A model generated the notes under the pieces. That model had not been told where the DNA came from. It saw only the letters and a program-made list of their open reading frames with translations, and searched no databases. The position numbers and the translations under genes are program-made. DNA of 64,000 bases from Desulfoluna sp942491485 (GTDB taxonomy: Bacteria; Desulfobacterota; Desulfobacteria; Desulfobacterales; Desulfolunaceae), in NCBI GenBank assembly GCA_942491485.1, contig CALOAX010000021.1, forward strand, positions 62,001-126,000, written 5' to 3'. Below are positions 26,540-34,551 of the stretch, in pieces. How positions within the stretch are numbered: the first letter of the stretch is position 1; every line of letters starts with the position of its first letter.

Positions 26540-27157
26540 ATGGCCATCTATCTTATCGGCATGGTGGGTATCGCCGCATTTTCCATCACCGGCGTGGTGG
26601 CAGCGGGTAAAAAGGACATGGATCTTTTCAGCATCATTCTCCTGGGCGTGGTCACAGCCCTTGGGGGGGGGACGATCCGTGACATCCTCATGGACGCCAA
26701 CCCCATCTTCTGGATCGGGGACGAGACCTACCTCTGGGTCTCCGTGGTGGCCGCCATCATGGCGTTCTTCTTTATCCGCTTCGTCAAAAACACCTACACG
26801 CTCCTCATCTATGCCGACTCCTTCGGCATGTGCCTTTTCACCATCACCGCAGCGGAAAAAGCCCTTTCCATGGGATTCTCCTACCCGGTGGCCGTCCTCA
26901 TGGGCCTCACCACCGGCATCGCCGGCGGCATGATCCGGGATATCCTCACCGGCAAAATGCCCCTGCTCCTGGGCCGGGAGTTCTACGCCACCCCCGCCCT
27001 CTTGGGCGCCACCCTCTTCTGTGCCCTGCTCCACGTGGCACCGGACCACCCCTTCAACCGCTACTACGGTCTCACCCTGGCCTTCGGCCTGAGGTGCGCA
27101 TCCATCCACTGGGGCCTCTATTACCCGAGGTTTCTGCTTTACAAAGGAAATGCCTAA
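26540..27157 (+). CDS. Trimeric intracellular cation (TRIC)/UPF0126 family membrane protein
   Basis: A 205-residue protein with about seven membrane segments and the internal duplication typical of UPF0126: ALGGGTIRDILM near residue 40 and GIAGGMIRDILTGKMPLLL near residue 127. Prokaryotic TRIC homologues form trimeric potassium-permeable channels. The start has GTGAGA about 5 bases upstream. It is a single gene with repeats on both sides. Confidence 0.85.
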   Translation: MAIYLIGMVGIAAFSITGVVAAGKKDMDLFSIILLGVVTALGGGTIRDILMDANPIFWIGDETYLWVSVVAAIMAFFFIRFVKNTYTLLIYADSFGMCLFTITAAEKALSMGFSYPVAVLMGLTTGIAGGMIRDILTGKMPLLLGREFYATPALLGATLFCALLHVAPDHPFNRYYGLTLAFGLRCASIHWGLYYPRFLLYKGNA

Positions 27158-27177
27158 ACAAAAGCATGCCTCCGGCG

Positions 27178-27587
27178 GCCAGGTGGGGGCACCTGGAAAC
27201 CTGATGGCGAATGCATGGAGGTTGACGTGATGCAGGCGACTACGGGGCATTCGCACGAAGGATGTCATCATGCGACCGCCTCTGCGGTAGATACCGTTAT
27301 CATATCTCATTTTCATTTGAAGCATTTCGGGCTTAACAAATAAAAACGCGCTGACATACGCTCACGGGCGCTGCTCGTCAGAGGGACGGGAGTTAAAAAA
27401 CTGAAACCGCACAAGTTACGATAACGTGCCCTGGCTATTCGAAACTTGTGAGTATGTACGCACGAACCGGCAACATTTGTGTCGGGCGAAGCCCGAGCCG
27501 AAGGCCCTTGCGCTTTGGCCCGAGGCACGAGGGGCAAAGCGCAAGGGCAACCCACTTTCGAGGTGGCCCCACCTCGCCGCCGGAGGC
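27178..27587. repeat. Repeat island between the TRIC gene and hgcB
   Basis: 27178-27262 forward module A' (CCAGGTGGGGGCACCTGG hairpin, GCGAATGC/GCATTCGC arms). 27481-27587 reverse module A with unusual arms GCCCTTGCGCTTTG/CAAAGCGCAAGGGC around a variant apex (CGAGGCACGAG), hairpin CGAGGTGGCCCCACCTCG and box CCGCCGGAGGC, 23 bases from hgcB. Confidence 0.85.
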
Positions 27588-27610
27588 AAATCTTTTCGCA
27601 CTTCCCAGCC

Positions 27611-27904
27611 CTAACAACAGCCCTCGCCGCCACCGCAGGAGGCGTTCTCTTTGCCTTTGATCCAGCCGGAGATAATGTAGGCGGCGCAGCCAACGCCGGG
27701 GTCCACGGAGATGGCTGCCACCGGGCAATTGCGTGCGCAGGCGCCGCACTCCATGCACCCGTCCAGATCGTCGATGCGCACCTTTGGGCCTTCTTTGGCA
27801 AAGACGCCATGGGGGCAGACGGTGGTGCAGAGGCCGCACCCGACACAAAGGTCCGAGTGAAGCGTTAGGGTAGCCATGTTGTCAATGTACCTGAGATCTT
27901 TCAT
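27611..27904 (-). CDS. hgcB: Mercury methylation ferredoxin HgcB
   Basis: A 97-residue protein with two [4Fe-4S] motifs of the C-x2-C-x2-C-x3-C type: Cys 20/23/26/30 and Cys 50/53/56/60. A conserved extra Cys follows at residue 73 (VDPGVGCAAY), the position known to matter in HgcB, and the tail ends in Cys (SCGGGEGCC). HgcB is thought to reduce the corrinoid of HgcA and perhaps hand over mercury through its terminal thiols. The start at 27904 has AGGAGG 8 bases upstream, overlapping the hgcA stop region; the gap to hgcA is 13 bases. Together with HgcA this is the accepted marker pair for methylmercury formation. Confidence 0.94.
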   Translation of the reverse strand: MKDLRYIDNMATLTLHSDLCVGCGLCTTVCPHGVFAKEGPKVRIDDLDGCMECGACARNCPVAAISVDPGVGCAAYIISGWIKGKENASCGGGEGCC

Positions 27905-27917
27905 GGGTCTATCCTCC

Positions 27918-29066
27918 TTAGCCTGTAAAAGGCGCTGCAAGCCAGATGATCAACCCCATCACCACGGCGATGGACTGGGCCGGAATTGCCCGTTTCATCT
28001 CGTACTCGACCCCAGAGGGGGTGGTGTATGGCGTGGAGCCGGTAAAATTCATGGCCAGGTAGGAGCTGATGGCCGTCAGCCAGAGCAGAAGGGCACCAAG
28101 GGTCCCGACCCCAAAGTCATGCCAGTAAAAACCGCACAGCAAAAGGCCGCTTGCCAGGCCAGCAACCCCGCCCTTGAGGGCGAAGGCGCGTCCGGGAAGC
28201 CAGGGGAGCAGCGCCGGGGTGACGACGGCACCGGCCACAATCCCTGTAAAGATGGCCATCCATGCAGCAAGCCCCCTGTGGTCCGCCTGTGAAAAAGAGA
28301 ACATATCAGGGCCGATCCCGGACAAAATAAAGAGGAGCGGCAGAAGCCAGAGCAAAGGCTTTCCGGTGAGGCTCAGCTCCACGGGAGTGAGCTCCAGTCT
28401 CTCTTTGAGTGTAAAGGTAATCCGGCGCATCTCTGTGTCCGCTTTCAACCCGTTTTTTATAAACCGGGGCAAATCCGAGGCGCGAATGGGTCCGAATTCT
28501 GCCCTGAACCCGCAACGCTTTTTCACGTCCTTTGCCGTGACGCCGTTTGCACAGAGCTGGGGGAGAATCACCTTCCTGTGAGAGACCACGGTCTCAAGGT
28601 GCGTTCTTTTCACCATCTCAGCCACCTCTTCGGCGGAAAAGGTCCCCTTGCCCGCAGCGCACCAGACGTTGATTCCGCGGGTGTCCACCACGAGGAGCCA
28701 GGCATTCGTACCTGAAAGTTCCCTTCTCACGGCGTCAAAACTCAGCTTGTAGTTCGCCGTCGCCAGCACAGGCGACTCTTTGTCAGGGGAACCCACGGCA
28801 TAAAGCCCTGGCGTCACCTTGTAATTGTTTCGCCCCACGTTCCACCGCGCAGCCAAGGTCCCGAGATGGTCCTCCCGGTCAAGGCGGGTTTTCACCACCG
28901 GAACTGTTCCGGCAGGGGTCTCCATAAAGGATTCCACAAAGCCGCAAAGCCTGTAACCCAGCAGCTCCCGGCCATCACTCCTCGGCGACGGGGCCGGCCC
29001 GCAACAACTTGGCTCATCCACCGCCCCGGCCGCCTTCTCTCCAAATGCCATCAGATCGTCTTGCAT
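27918..29066 (-). CDS. hgcA: Mercury methylation corrinoid protein HgcA
   Basis: A 382-residue protein with a cytosolic corrinoid-binding domain and a membrane C-terminus. The diagnostic cap-helix motif NVWCAAGK is at residues 133-140, with Cys136 as the lower cobalt ligand. From about residue 240 there are roughly five membrane segments, closing with YLAMNFTGSTPYTTPSGVE and an AIPAQS helix typical of HgcA. It transfers a methyl group from cobalamin to Hg(II). The ATG at 29066 follows GGGGAGAGG; a frame from 29159 begins inside a repeat and should not be used. Transcribed with hgcB and probably with arsR upstream, although a repeat separates arsR from hgcA. Confidence 0.95.
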   Translation of the reverse strand: MQDDLMAFGEKAAGAVDEPSCCGPAPSPRSDGRELLGYRLCGFVESFMETPAGTVPVVKTRLDREDHLGTLAARWNVGRNNYKVTPGLYAVGSPDKESPVLATANYKLSFDAVRRELSGTNAWLLVVDTRGINVWCAAGKGTFSAEEVAEMVKRTHLETVVSHRKVILPQLCANGVTAKDVKKRCGFRAEFGPIRASDLPRFIKNGLKADTEMRRITFTLKERLELTPVELSLTGKPLLWLLPLLFILSGIGPDMFSFSQADHRGLAAWMAIFTGIVAGAVVTPALLPWLPGRAFALKGGVAGLASGLLLCGFYWHDFGVGTLGALLLWLTAISSYLAMNFTGSTPYTTPSGVEYEMKRAIPAQSIAVVMGLIIWLAAPFTG

Positions 29067-29085
29067 GTCCTCTCCCCAAAAAAAT

Positions 29086-29172
29086 GCCTCCGGCGGCCAG
29101 GGGATAATCCCCTGGACCCCAGGTAGCCGCTGCACTATGCCCCTCGTTCCTCGGGTCAAATCGCAGCGGCAT
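29086..29172 (+). repeat. Module A repeat between arsR and hgcA
   Basis: Box GCCTCCGGCGG 19 bases from the hgcA start, hairpin CCAGGGGATAATCCCCTGG, then arms GCCGCTGC/GCAGCGGC around CTCGTTCCTCG. It is read through as part of the arsR-hgcAB transcript if these are one operon, and sits just ahead of the hgcA ribosome binding site. Confidence 0.85.
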
Positions 29173-29234
29173 TCATCTCAAGTTATGGGCTCACCACGTT
29201 CTGCCGACTATAGCGACGCTATGGCCTTTCGCCC

Positions 29235-29549
29235 TTAGCCTTTCGCCTTCAACCCTTCACCGTCCCCCATCCCATCCACCAGAGCCTTCAATTCCCCAAG
29301 CACCGCTTTGTCCACACAATAGCAGGTCTTCGGCCCCTCCACCTCCCCCTGCACGAGGCCAGACTCTTTCAAGACTTTCAGATGCTGGCTCACCGTGGAC
29401 TGGGCAAGGGGAAGGGTTGCCACCAGATCACCGCAAATGCAACGATCCTCAAGAAGGAGGCGGTTCAGAATTTCAATGCGTGCGGGGTGGGCCAAGGCCT
29501 TGCAAAGCTCAGCAAGCCTTTGGGACGTGGTTTCGTCAGGTGATGTCAC
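29235..29549 (-). CDS. ArsR family transcriptional regulator next to hgcAB
   Basis: A 104-residue winged-helix repressor. ALAHPARIEILNRL and the recognition helix LAQSTVSQHLKVLKESGLV are plain. A Cys pair, CIC, in the segment DRCICGDLV (about residue 37) is the type used by ArsR proteins to bind arsenite or other thiophilic metals, and a further pair lies in TCYCVD. The start is GTG with AAGGAG 6 bases upstream. ArsR-type genes are known next to hgcAB in other methylators. A palindromic operator overlaps the promoter just upstream, suggesting autorepression and control of hgcAB. Confidence 0.88.
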   Translation of the reverse strand: MTSPDETTSQRLAELCKALAHPARIEILNRLLLEDRCICGDLVATLPLAQSTVSQHLKVLKESGLVQGEVEGPKTCYCVDKAVLGELKALVDGMGDGEGLKAKG

Positions 29550-29570
29550 AACTCTCTCCTTTTTTCATTA

Positions 29571-29586
29571 ATCGTAATATTACGAT
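29571..29586. promoter_or_regulatory. Palindromic ArsR operator
   Basis: A perfect 16-base palindrome, ATCGTAATATTACGAT, 22 bases upstream of the arsR start. It overlaps the -10 box of the promoter at 29582-29610, where a bound repressor would block polymerase. Confidence 0.65.
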
Positions 29587-29610
29587 AATGCAAATTACCC
29601 ATCCTGTCAA
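29582..29610 (-). promoter_or_regulatory. Promoter of arsR-hgcAB
   Basis: On the minus strand: TTGACA at 29610-29605, a 17-base spacer, and TATCGT at 29587-29582. The -35 is perfect and the -10 matches four of six, with ideal spacing. Transcription would begin near 29575, giving a leader of about 25 bases. Confidence 0.65.
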
Positions 29611-30149
29611 ACCCGAAACACCCCGCAACCCCTCCTCAGAGTGAGATTTCATACCCTTTGCACACATACCTAATTCCACCGAAATATAAGGTGTCATTTT
29701 AATAAGCTACCCCGAACAATTACCACAAACCCCCTTTAAACAAAGGGGTCTCACGAGAAGTCAAAGCAGAGCAAGCATTAGAAAAAACTTGATGTTTCTT
29801 TGAAATACAAGTTAAATGACCCATCGTAAGGACAACCTCAACCCAGTGTTACAAGCAGATTTTCACGTGTCGTCCCGATTGAGCTTTATGGCAATGTACC
29901 CATGGGTTCGTTGACTTACGTGCGGGATCTGCCATGACTTGCCACTGCCACAAAATAGCAATGAGCGATGACTTGGCGTCCCAAAAACATAAGGTATGAC
30001 CGAACAGAGTAGGCTGGAGAGCGGTCCCGTGGACTGCCTCAGGGTTGTGTCCATACCCGCTCCACGCACGGCGTTTATTCTTCTGTTCACCTGAATCCGG
30101 ATGGGGCCGGATCCCGTCACACCGATATCAACTATGAGGAGATGTGTTT
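29611..30149. other. Long region upstream of livJ, possible leader
   Basis: 540 bases without a gene. A weak sigma-70 candidate for livJ is TTGATG-17-TTAAAT at 29789-29817, which would leave a leader of over 300 bases. That leader contains several short inverted repeats (for example TGGCAA near 29888 with TTGCCA near 29939, and CCCATGGG). I do not recognise a known riboswitch. Confidence 0.35.
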
Positions 30150-31265
30150 ATGAAACGAGTTCTGTTTTTTGCATTGTGTTTTTCCCTGCTGGCGTCCTAC
30201 GCGGCAGCCTCCACCATCAAGATTGGCCTTATGTGCCCCCTGACCGGTTCCTGGGCCAGCGAAGGCCAGGACATGAAGCAGATCGTTGAACTGCTGGCCG
30301 ATGAGGTCAACGCCAACGGAGGCCTTCTCGGTAAAAATGTTGAAATCATCACCGAAGACGATGCAGGCGACCCCCGTACCGCAGCCCTGGCCGCCCAGCG
30401 CCTCGCCACCCGTGACATCGTAGCCGTCATCGGCACCTACGGCTCTTCCATCACCGAGGCCTCCCAGAACATTTACGACGAAGAAGAGATCATTCAGATC
30501 GCCAACGGCTCCACCGCCATCCGCCTGTCTGAAAAAGGACTCAAGTACTTCTTCCGCTCCTGCCCCCGTGATGACGAGCAGGGCAACGTCGCCATGAAGA
30601 CCCTCATGAACATGGGCTTCAAAAAAATCGCCATCCTCCACGACAACACCACCTACGCCAAAGGCCTGGCCGACGAAGCCAAGGCGCTCCTGAAAAAGCA
30701 GCCCGTGGAGATCGTCTTCTACGAAGCCCTCACCGCAGGTGAGCGTGACTACAGCGCCATCCTCACCAAGATGAAGGCCGCTGCCCCCGACGTGGTTCTT
30801 TTTACAGGATACTACCCCGAAGCGGGCCTTCTCCTTCGCCAGAAGGTTGAGATGGGCTGGAATGTTCCCTTCCTCGGCGGCGACGCCACCAACAACCCCG
30901 ACCTCGTGAAAATCGCCGGCAAAAAAGCAGCTGAAGGGTTCTTCTTCCTGAGCCCCCCCGTTCCCCAGGACCTCGACTCCGCCGAGTCCACCTCCTTCAT
31001 GGCCGCTTACACCAAGAAGTACAACGGTGCCCCCGGCTCTGTCTGGGCTGTTCTCTCCGGTGACGGATTCAACGCCATTGCAGCCGCCATCAAGTCCACC
31101 GGCTCCACCGACGCCGACACCCTGGCAGCCTATCTCCACAAAGACCTGAAGGACATGCCCGGCCTCACCGGCAAGATCTCCTTCAACGAGAAAGGCGACC
31201 GAGTGGGCGACCTTTACCGTGTCTACAAGGTAGACGGCGAAGGCAACTTCGTGCTTCAGCCCTAA
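30150..31265 (+). CDS. livJ: Branched-chain amino acid ABC transporter, substrate-binding protein
   Basis: A 371-residue periplasmic protein with a signal peptide (residues 1-21, SYAAAS) and the Peripla_BP_6 fold: IKIGLMCPLTGSWASEGQD, AVIGTYGSS, ATRD and a late GFNAIAAAI. It delivers Leu/Ile/Val or a similar ligand to the LivHMGF transporter downstream. The ATG at 30150 has GAGGAG 8 bases upstream. A terminator lies in the gap to livH, so this gene is likely made in excess over the membrane parts. Confidence 0.9.
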   Translation: MKRVLFFALCFSLLASYAAASTIKIGLMCPLTGSWASEGQDMKQIVELLADEVNANGGLLGKNVEIITEDDAGDPRTAALAAQRLATRDIVAVIGTYGSSITEASQNIYDEEEIIQIANGSTAIRLSEKGLKYFFRSCPRDDEQGNVAMKTLMNMGFKKIAILHDNTTYAKGLADEAKALLKKQPVEIVFYEALTAGERDYSAILTKMKAAAPDVVLFTGYYPEAGLLLRQKVEMGWNVPFLGGDATNNPDLVKIAGKKAAEGFFFLSPPVPQDLDSAESTSFMAAYTKKYNGAPGSVWAVLSGDGFNAIAAAIKSTGSTDADTLAAYLHKDLKDMPGLTGKISFNEKGDRVGDLYRVYKVDGEGNFVLQP

Positions 31266-31314
31266 GATGTCTTAAAGAGATGTACGGTGCCGGAGGCCAT
31301 CCCGGCGCCAAGAT

Positions 31315-31346
31315 CATCCCCATACACTGCATGGGGATGGTTTTTA
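31315..31346 (+). terminator. Intra-operon terminator after livJ
   Basis: A perfect 9-base stem, CATCCCCAT (31315-31323) with ATGGGGATG (31331-31339), a 7-base loop and then GTTTTTATT. It lies 50 bases after the livJ stop and about 200 bases before livH. Partial read-through would give more binding protein than permease. Confidence 0.7.
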
Positions 31347-31438
31347 TTGCGGGACAGCCTTTTGATTACGGCGACGCCGCACCCCAGATACATGAAACAA
31401 GCTGTGCAGTGGAAACATTGGCAAACCATCACCCGCTG

Positions 31439-31520
31439 CGCGAATGCCCATGACGGCACCCGTGAGACGTCACTTTCCGCGCATTCGCCATAAGGTTTGC
31501 AGGTGCCTTCCGCCTGCCAG
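31439..31520 (-). repeat. Module A' repeat between livJ and livH
   Basis: Arms GCGAATGC/GCATTCGC at 31439 and 31482, then a degenerate TTTGCAGGTG...CGCCTGCCAG end facing livH. It occupies the space between the livJ terminator and the livH ribosome binding site. Confidence 0.6.
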
Positions 31521-31538
31521 CGACCGCGGAGAAGTAAG

Positions 31539-32444
31539 ATGGAAATGTTTTTCCAGCAGCTGACCAACGGCCTGGCCGTGGGGGGAATCTATGCCCTCAT
31601 TGCCCTCGGCTACACCATGGTTTACGGCGTTTTAAAGTTGATCAACTTTGCCCACGGTGACCTTTTCACCATCGGAGCATACCTGGGCCTCACACTCCTT
31701 TCAGCCCTTGGACTCACCGACCACCTGGGCCCCTTTGGTGTGGTCGTCACCCTGGCCATCATGGTCATGGGCCTCGTGGCTGTGGTGGGCATCGTCCTCG
31801 AGCGCATCGCCTACCGGCCCTTAAGGGAGTCCAACCGGCTCTCGGCCGTGGTCTCGGCCCTGGGCGCCTCCATCTTCTTCCAGAATGCCGTCATGCTCAT
31901 CTACGGCGCGCGCTACCAGGTCTACCCCCATGACATCCTGCCCAAGGTGGTGATTCCCATCTTCGGACTCAACGTGCCCCTCTTGAGGATTCTTATCCTC
32001 CTCACCTCCGTGGTGATGATGGCCGCCCTCTACTTCTTTATCCAGAAAACCAAAATCGGCACCGCCATCCGGGCTGTTGCCATCGACCAGGGTGCCGCCA
32101 AGCTCATGGGCATCAACGTCAATGCCGTCATCATGATCGTCTTCATCATCGGCCCGGCCCTGGGGGGCTCCGCTGGACTCATGGTGGGCCTCTACTACGG
32201 CCAGATCAACTTCACCATGGGCTGGATTTACGGCCTGAAAGCCTTTACCGCGGCCATCCTGGGCGGCATCGGCAACATCCCCGGCGCCATGCTCGGCGGC
32301 CTCCTTTTAGGGGTCATCGAAGCCCTGGGGGCGGCGTACATCTCCATCGCCTGGAAAGATGCCATCGCCTTTATCGTCCTTATCCTCATCCTCATCGTTC
32401 GCCCCACCGGCCTCCTGGGTGAACGGGTAGCGGAAAAAGTATGA
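31539..32444 (+). CDS. livH: Branched-chain amino acid ABC transporter permease LivH
   Basis: A 301-residue permease with about eight membrane segments. It opens FFQQLTNGLAVGGIYALIALGYTMVYGVL and has INFAHGD, both hallmarks of LivH, plus the C-terminal GGIGNIPGAMLGGLLLG loop that contacts the ATPase. The ATG at 31539 has GGAG 7 bases upstream; an upstream frame comes from the repeat. Works with LivM in the membrane. Confidence 0.93.
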   Translation: MEMFFQQLTNGLAVGGIYALIALGYTMVYGVLKLINFAHGDLFTIGAYLGLTLLSALGLTDHLGPFGVVVTLAIMVMGLVAVVGIVLERIAYRPLRESNRLSAVVSALGASIFFQNAVMLIYGARYQVYPHDILPKVVIPIFGLNVPLLRILILLTSVVMMAALYFFIQKTKIGTAIRAVAIDQGAAKLMGINVNAVIMIVFIIGPALGGSAGLMVGLYYGQINFTMGWIYGLKAFTAAILGGIGNIPGAMLGGLLLGVIEALGAAYISIAWKDAIAFIVLILILIVRPTGLLGERVAEKV

Positions 32445-32468
32445 TGGAGTTGTAACTATTCAGCTTGT

Positions 32469-32671
32469 GCCTCCGGCGGCCCTGCCGGGGGCCAAACTTT
32501 TGCCTGCTCTAAGTGCTGGGTTTGACAAACAGGCTTTAAAAAATGATCTCAGGGAGTTCTCAAGAGAAAGGCGGTTGTGATTTGACCTGAGGAACGAGGG
32601 TCAAAGCGCACCCGCTACCTGCTTTCAAGGTATTTTGCCTAATGTGGCTTCGCCACCCTTGCCGCCGGAGG
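32469..32671. repeat. Repeat island inside the liv operon
   Basis: 32469-32545 forward module B with a 10-base insertion in its second palindrome; 32571-32671 reverse module D (arms around CGAGGAACGAG, then CAAGGTATTTTGCCTAATGTGGC and TTCGCCACCCTTGCCGCCGGAGGC). It fills the 305-base gap between livH and livM, which in most genomes is only a few bases. Confidence 0.85.
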
Positions 32672-32749
32672 CTTCTTTGCTTTGAGCAATTTTATTCTTT
32701 TGTTCGCCTCCCACCGAACCATGGACAGATTTTACGAGGCCACAACCGT

Positions 32750-33772
32750 ATGACACGAAAAGCGATTTACTTACTCCTGGCAACACTTCTGGCCGTTTCA
32801 CCGGCCTTTCTCAACGCCTACTGGGTGGATGTGCTGAACAACGTCGGCATGTACGCCCTGCTGGCCTTGAGTCTCAACCTCATCCTCGGGCACGCGGGCC
32901 TTTTTCATATGGGCCATGCCGCCTTCTATGCCGTCGGGGCCTACACCACGGCCATCTTAAACACCACCTACGGCATCCCCGTCCTCTGGCTCATGCCGGT
33001 GGCCGGGCTCATGGCCGGGCTCTTCGCCCTGATGGTGGCGCGCCCCATCATCCACCTGAGGGGGGACTACCTCCTCATCGTCACCATCGGCTTTGTGGAG
33101 ATTGTCCGCATCGCCCTTGTCAACAATGTCTTCGGCATCACCGGCGGCTCCAACGGCATCTTCGGCATCGACCGGCCCTTTCTCTTCGGCTTCAAAATCC
33201 GCAAACCCCACGAATTTTTCTATCTTATCTGGGGATTCATGGTGGTGACGGTCTTTCTCTTTCACCGCCTGGAAAACTCACGATTCGGGCGGGCCTTGAA
33301 CTACCTGCGGGAAGATGACGTGGCCGCCGAAGGCAGCGGCATCAACACCACCCACTACAAGCTCATCGCCTTTGTCATCGGCGCCGTGTGGGCCGGCATG
33401 GTGGGGACCATCTACGCCTCGAAAATGACCATCATCGCCCCGGAGTCCTTCAACTTCTGGGAGTCGGTGGTGATGTTCATGATCGTCATCCTGGGTGGTT
33501 CCGGAAGCATTCGGGGGGTGATCCTGGGGGCCTTTCTCGTCATCGGCCTGCCGGAGCTCTTCCGCGGAATGGGGGCCGTCAGCGACTTGATCAACAACGT
33601 CTTTTCCGGCTTCGGCGTCACGCTCAACCTTGATTTCAGCAACTTCAGCCAGGCCCGCATGATGATCTTCGGCGCTGCCATGGTGATCATGATGATCTTC
33701 AGGAACGAAGGGCTTCTGCCTCCCCTGCCACGCAAGTACCCCCTTAAAAAGATCCGGGAGGAGATGTCATGA
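32750..33772 (+). CDS. livM: Branched-chain amino acid ABC transporter permease LivM
   Basis: A 340-residue permease with about nine membrane segments. NNVGMYALLALSLNLILGHAG and FHMGHAAFYAVGAY are the LivM N-terminal signature, and GGSGSIRGVILGAFLV is the coupling loop. The ATG at 32750 was chosen because the longer frame from 32642 begins MWLRHPCRRR, a translation of the repeat; the ribosome binding site (GAGG, 10 bases) is modest. It overlaps livG by 4 bases. Confidence 0.92.
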   Translation: MTRKAIYLLLATLLAVSPAFLNAYWVDVLNNVGMYALLALSLNLILGHAGLFHMGHAAFYAVGAYTTAILNTTYGIPVLWLMPVAGLMAGLFALMVARPIIHLRGDYLLIVTIGFVEIVRIALVNNVFGITGGSNGIFGIDRPFLFGFKIRKPHEFFYLIWGFMVVTVFLFHRLENSRFGRALNYLREDDVAAEGSGINTTHYKLIAFVIGAVWAGMVGTIYASKMTIIAPESFNFWESVVMFMIVILGGSGSIRGVILGAFLVIGLPELFRGMGAVSDLINNVFSGFGVTLNLDFSNFSQARMMIFGAAMVIMMIFRNEGLLPPLPRKYPLKKIREEMS

Positions 33773-34551
33773 GCCTTTTGAAACTCGATAAACTGATCAA
33801 GGACTTCGGCGGCCTCAGAGCCGTGGATGAGGTCACCTTTGAGGTGGAGGCAGGAGACGTCTTCGGCCTCATCGGCCCCAACGGCGCAGGGAAGACCACC
33901 GTCTTCAACCTCATCACCGGAAACTACGAGCCCAACGGGGGCGACGTGATCTTTGACGGCACACGGATCAACGGCCTGGCCCCCAATAAGATCGTCAGCT
34001 TGGGGGTGGCCCGAACCTTCCAGACCATCCGCCTTTTCAAGAGCCTCTCGGCCCTGGAGAACGTCTTGTCCGGAGCCCACTGCCGCATGACCTCGGGGCC
34101 CATCGCCGCCATGCTCAAAACCCCATTCCAGCAACGGGAGGAGAAGGAGGCCCTGAAGCTCGCCCTGACGGAGCTCGATTTCGTGGGGCTGGGCGACCAG
34201 GCCGAAACCCGAGCCGACGGTCTCTCCTACGGAAACCAGCGACTCCTGGAGATCGCCCGCGCCCTGGCCACCAAGCCCAAACTCCTCATCCTCGATGAGC
34301 CTGCCGGCGGCATGAACGAACAGGAGACCGATGCCCTCATCGAAATCATCGCCCGAATCAAGGCACGGGGCATCACGGTGCTCCTGATTGAACATGACAT
34401 GAGCCTGGTCATGCAGGCGTGTGAAAAGCTCGTGGTCATTGAATACGGGAAAAAAATCGCCGAAGGGCTGCCGGAAGAGATAAAGGTCAACAAGAAGGTA
34501 ATCGAGGCCTACCTCGGAACCGAGGACGAGGAGGACGAGACGTGCTTTTAG
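33769..34551 (+). CDS. livG: Branched-chain amino acid ABC transporter ATP-binding protein LivG
   Basis: A 260-residue ABC ATPase. Walker A GPNGAGKTT is near residue 37, the ABC signature LSYGNQRLLEIARAL near 153 (LSYG in place of LSGG, as usual for LivG) and Walker B LLILDEPAGGMN follows. It energises LivHM together with LivF. It overlaps livM by 4 bases and livF by 10 bases, showing tight coupling. Confidence 0.95.
   Translation: MSLLKLDKLIKDFGGLRAVDEVTFEVEAGDVFGLIGPNGAGKTTVFNLITGNYEPNGGDVIFDGTRINGLAPNKIVSLGVARTFQTIRLFKSLSALENVLSGAHCRMTSGPIAAMLKTPFQQREEKEALKLALTELDFVGLGDQAETRADGLSYGNQRLLEIARALATKPKLLILDEPAGGMNEQETDALIEIIARIKARGITVLLIEHDMSLVMQACEKLVVIEYGKKIAEGLPEEIKVNKKVIEAYLGTEDEEDETCF

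Noticed and set aside
32642..32749. N-terminal extension MWLRHPCRRR of the livM frame, and the same at 47014
   Set aside because: Both are translations of the same module D repeat. The real starts are at 32750 and 47218. Similar false extensions occur at 11768, 29159 and 58915.
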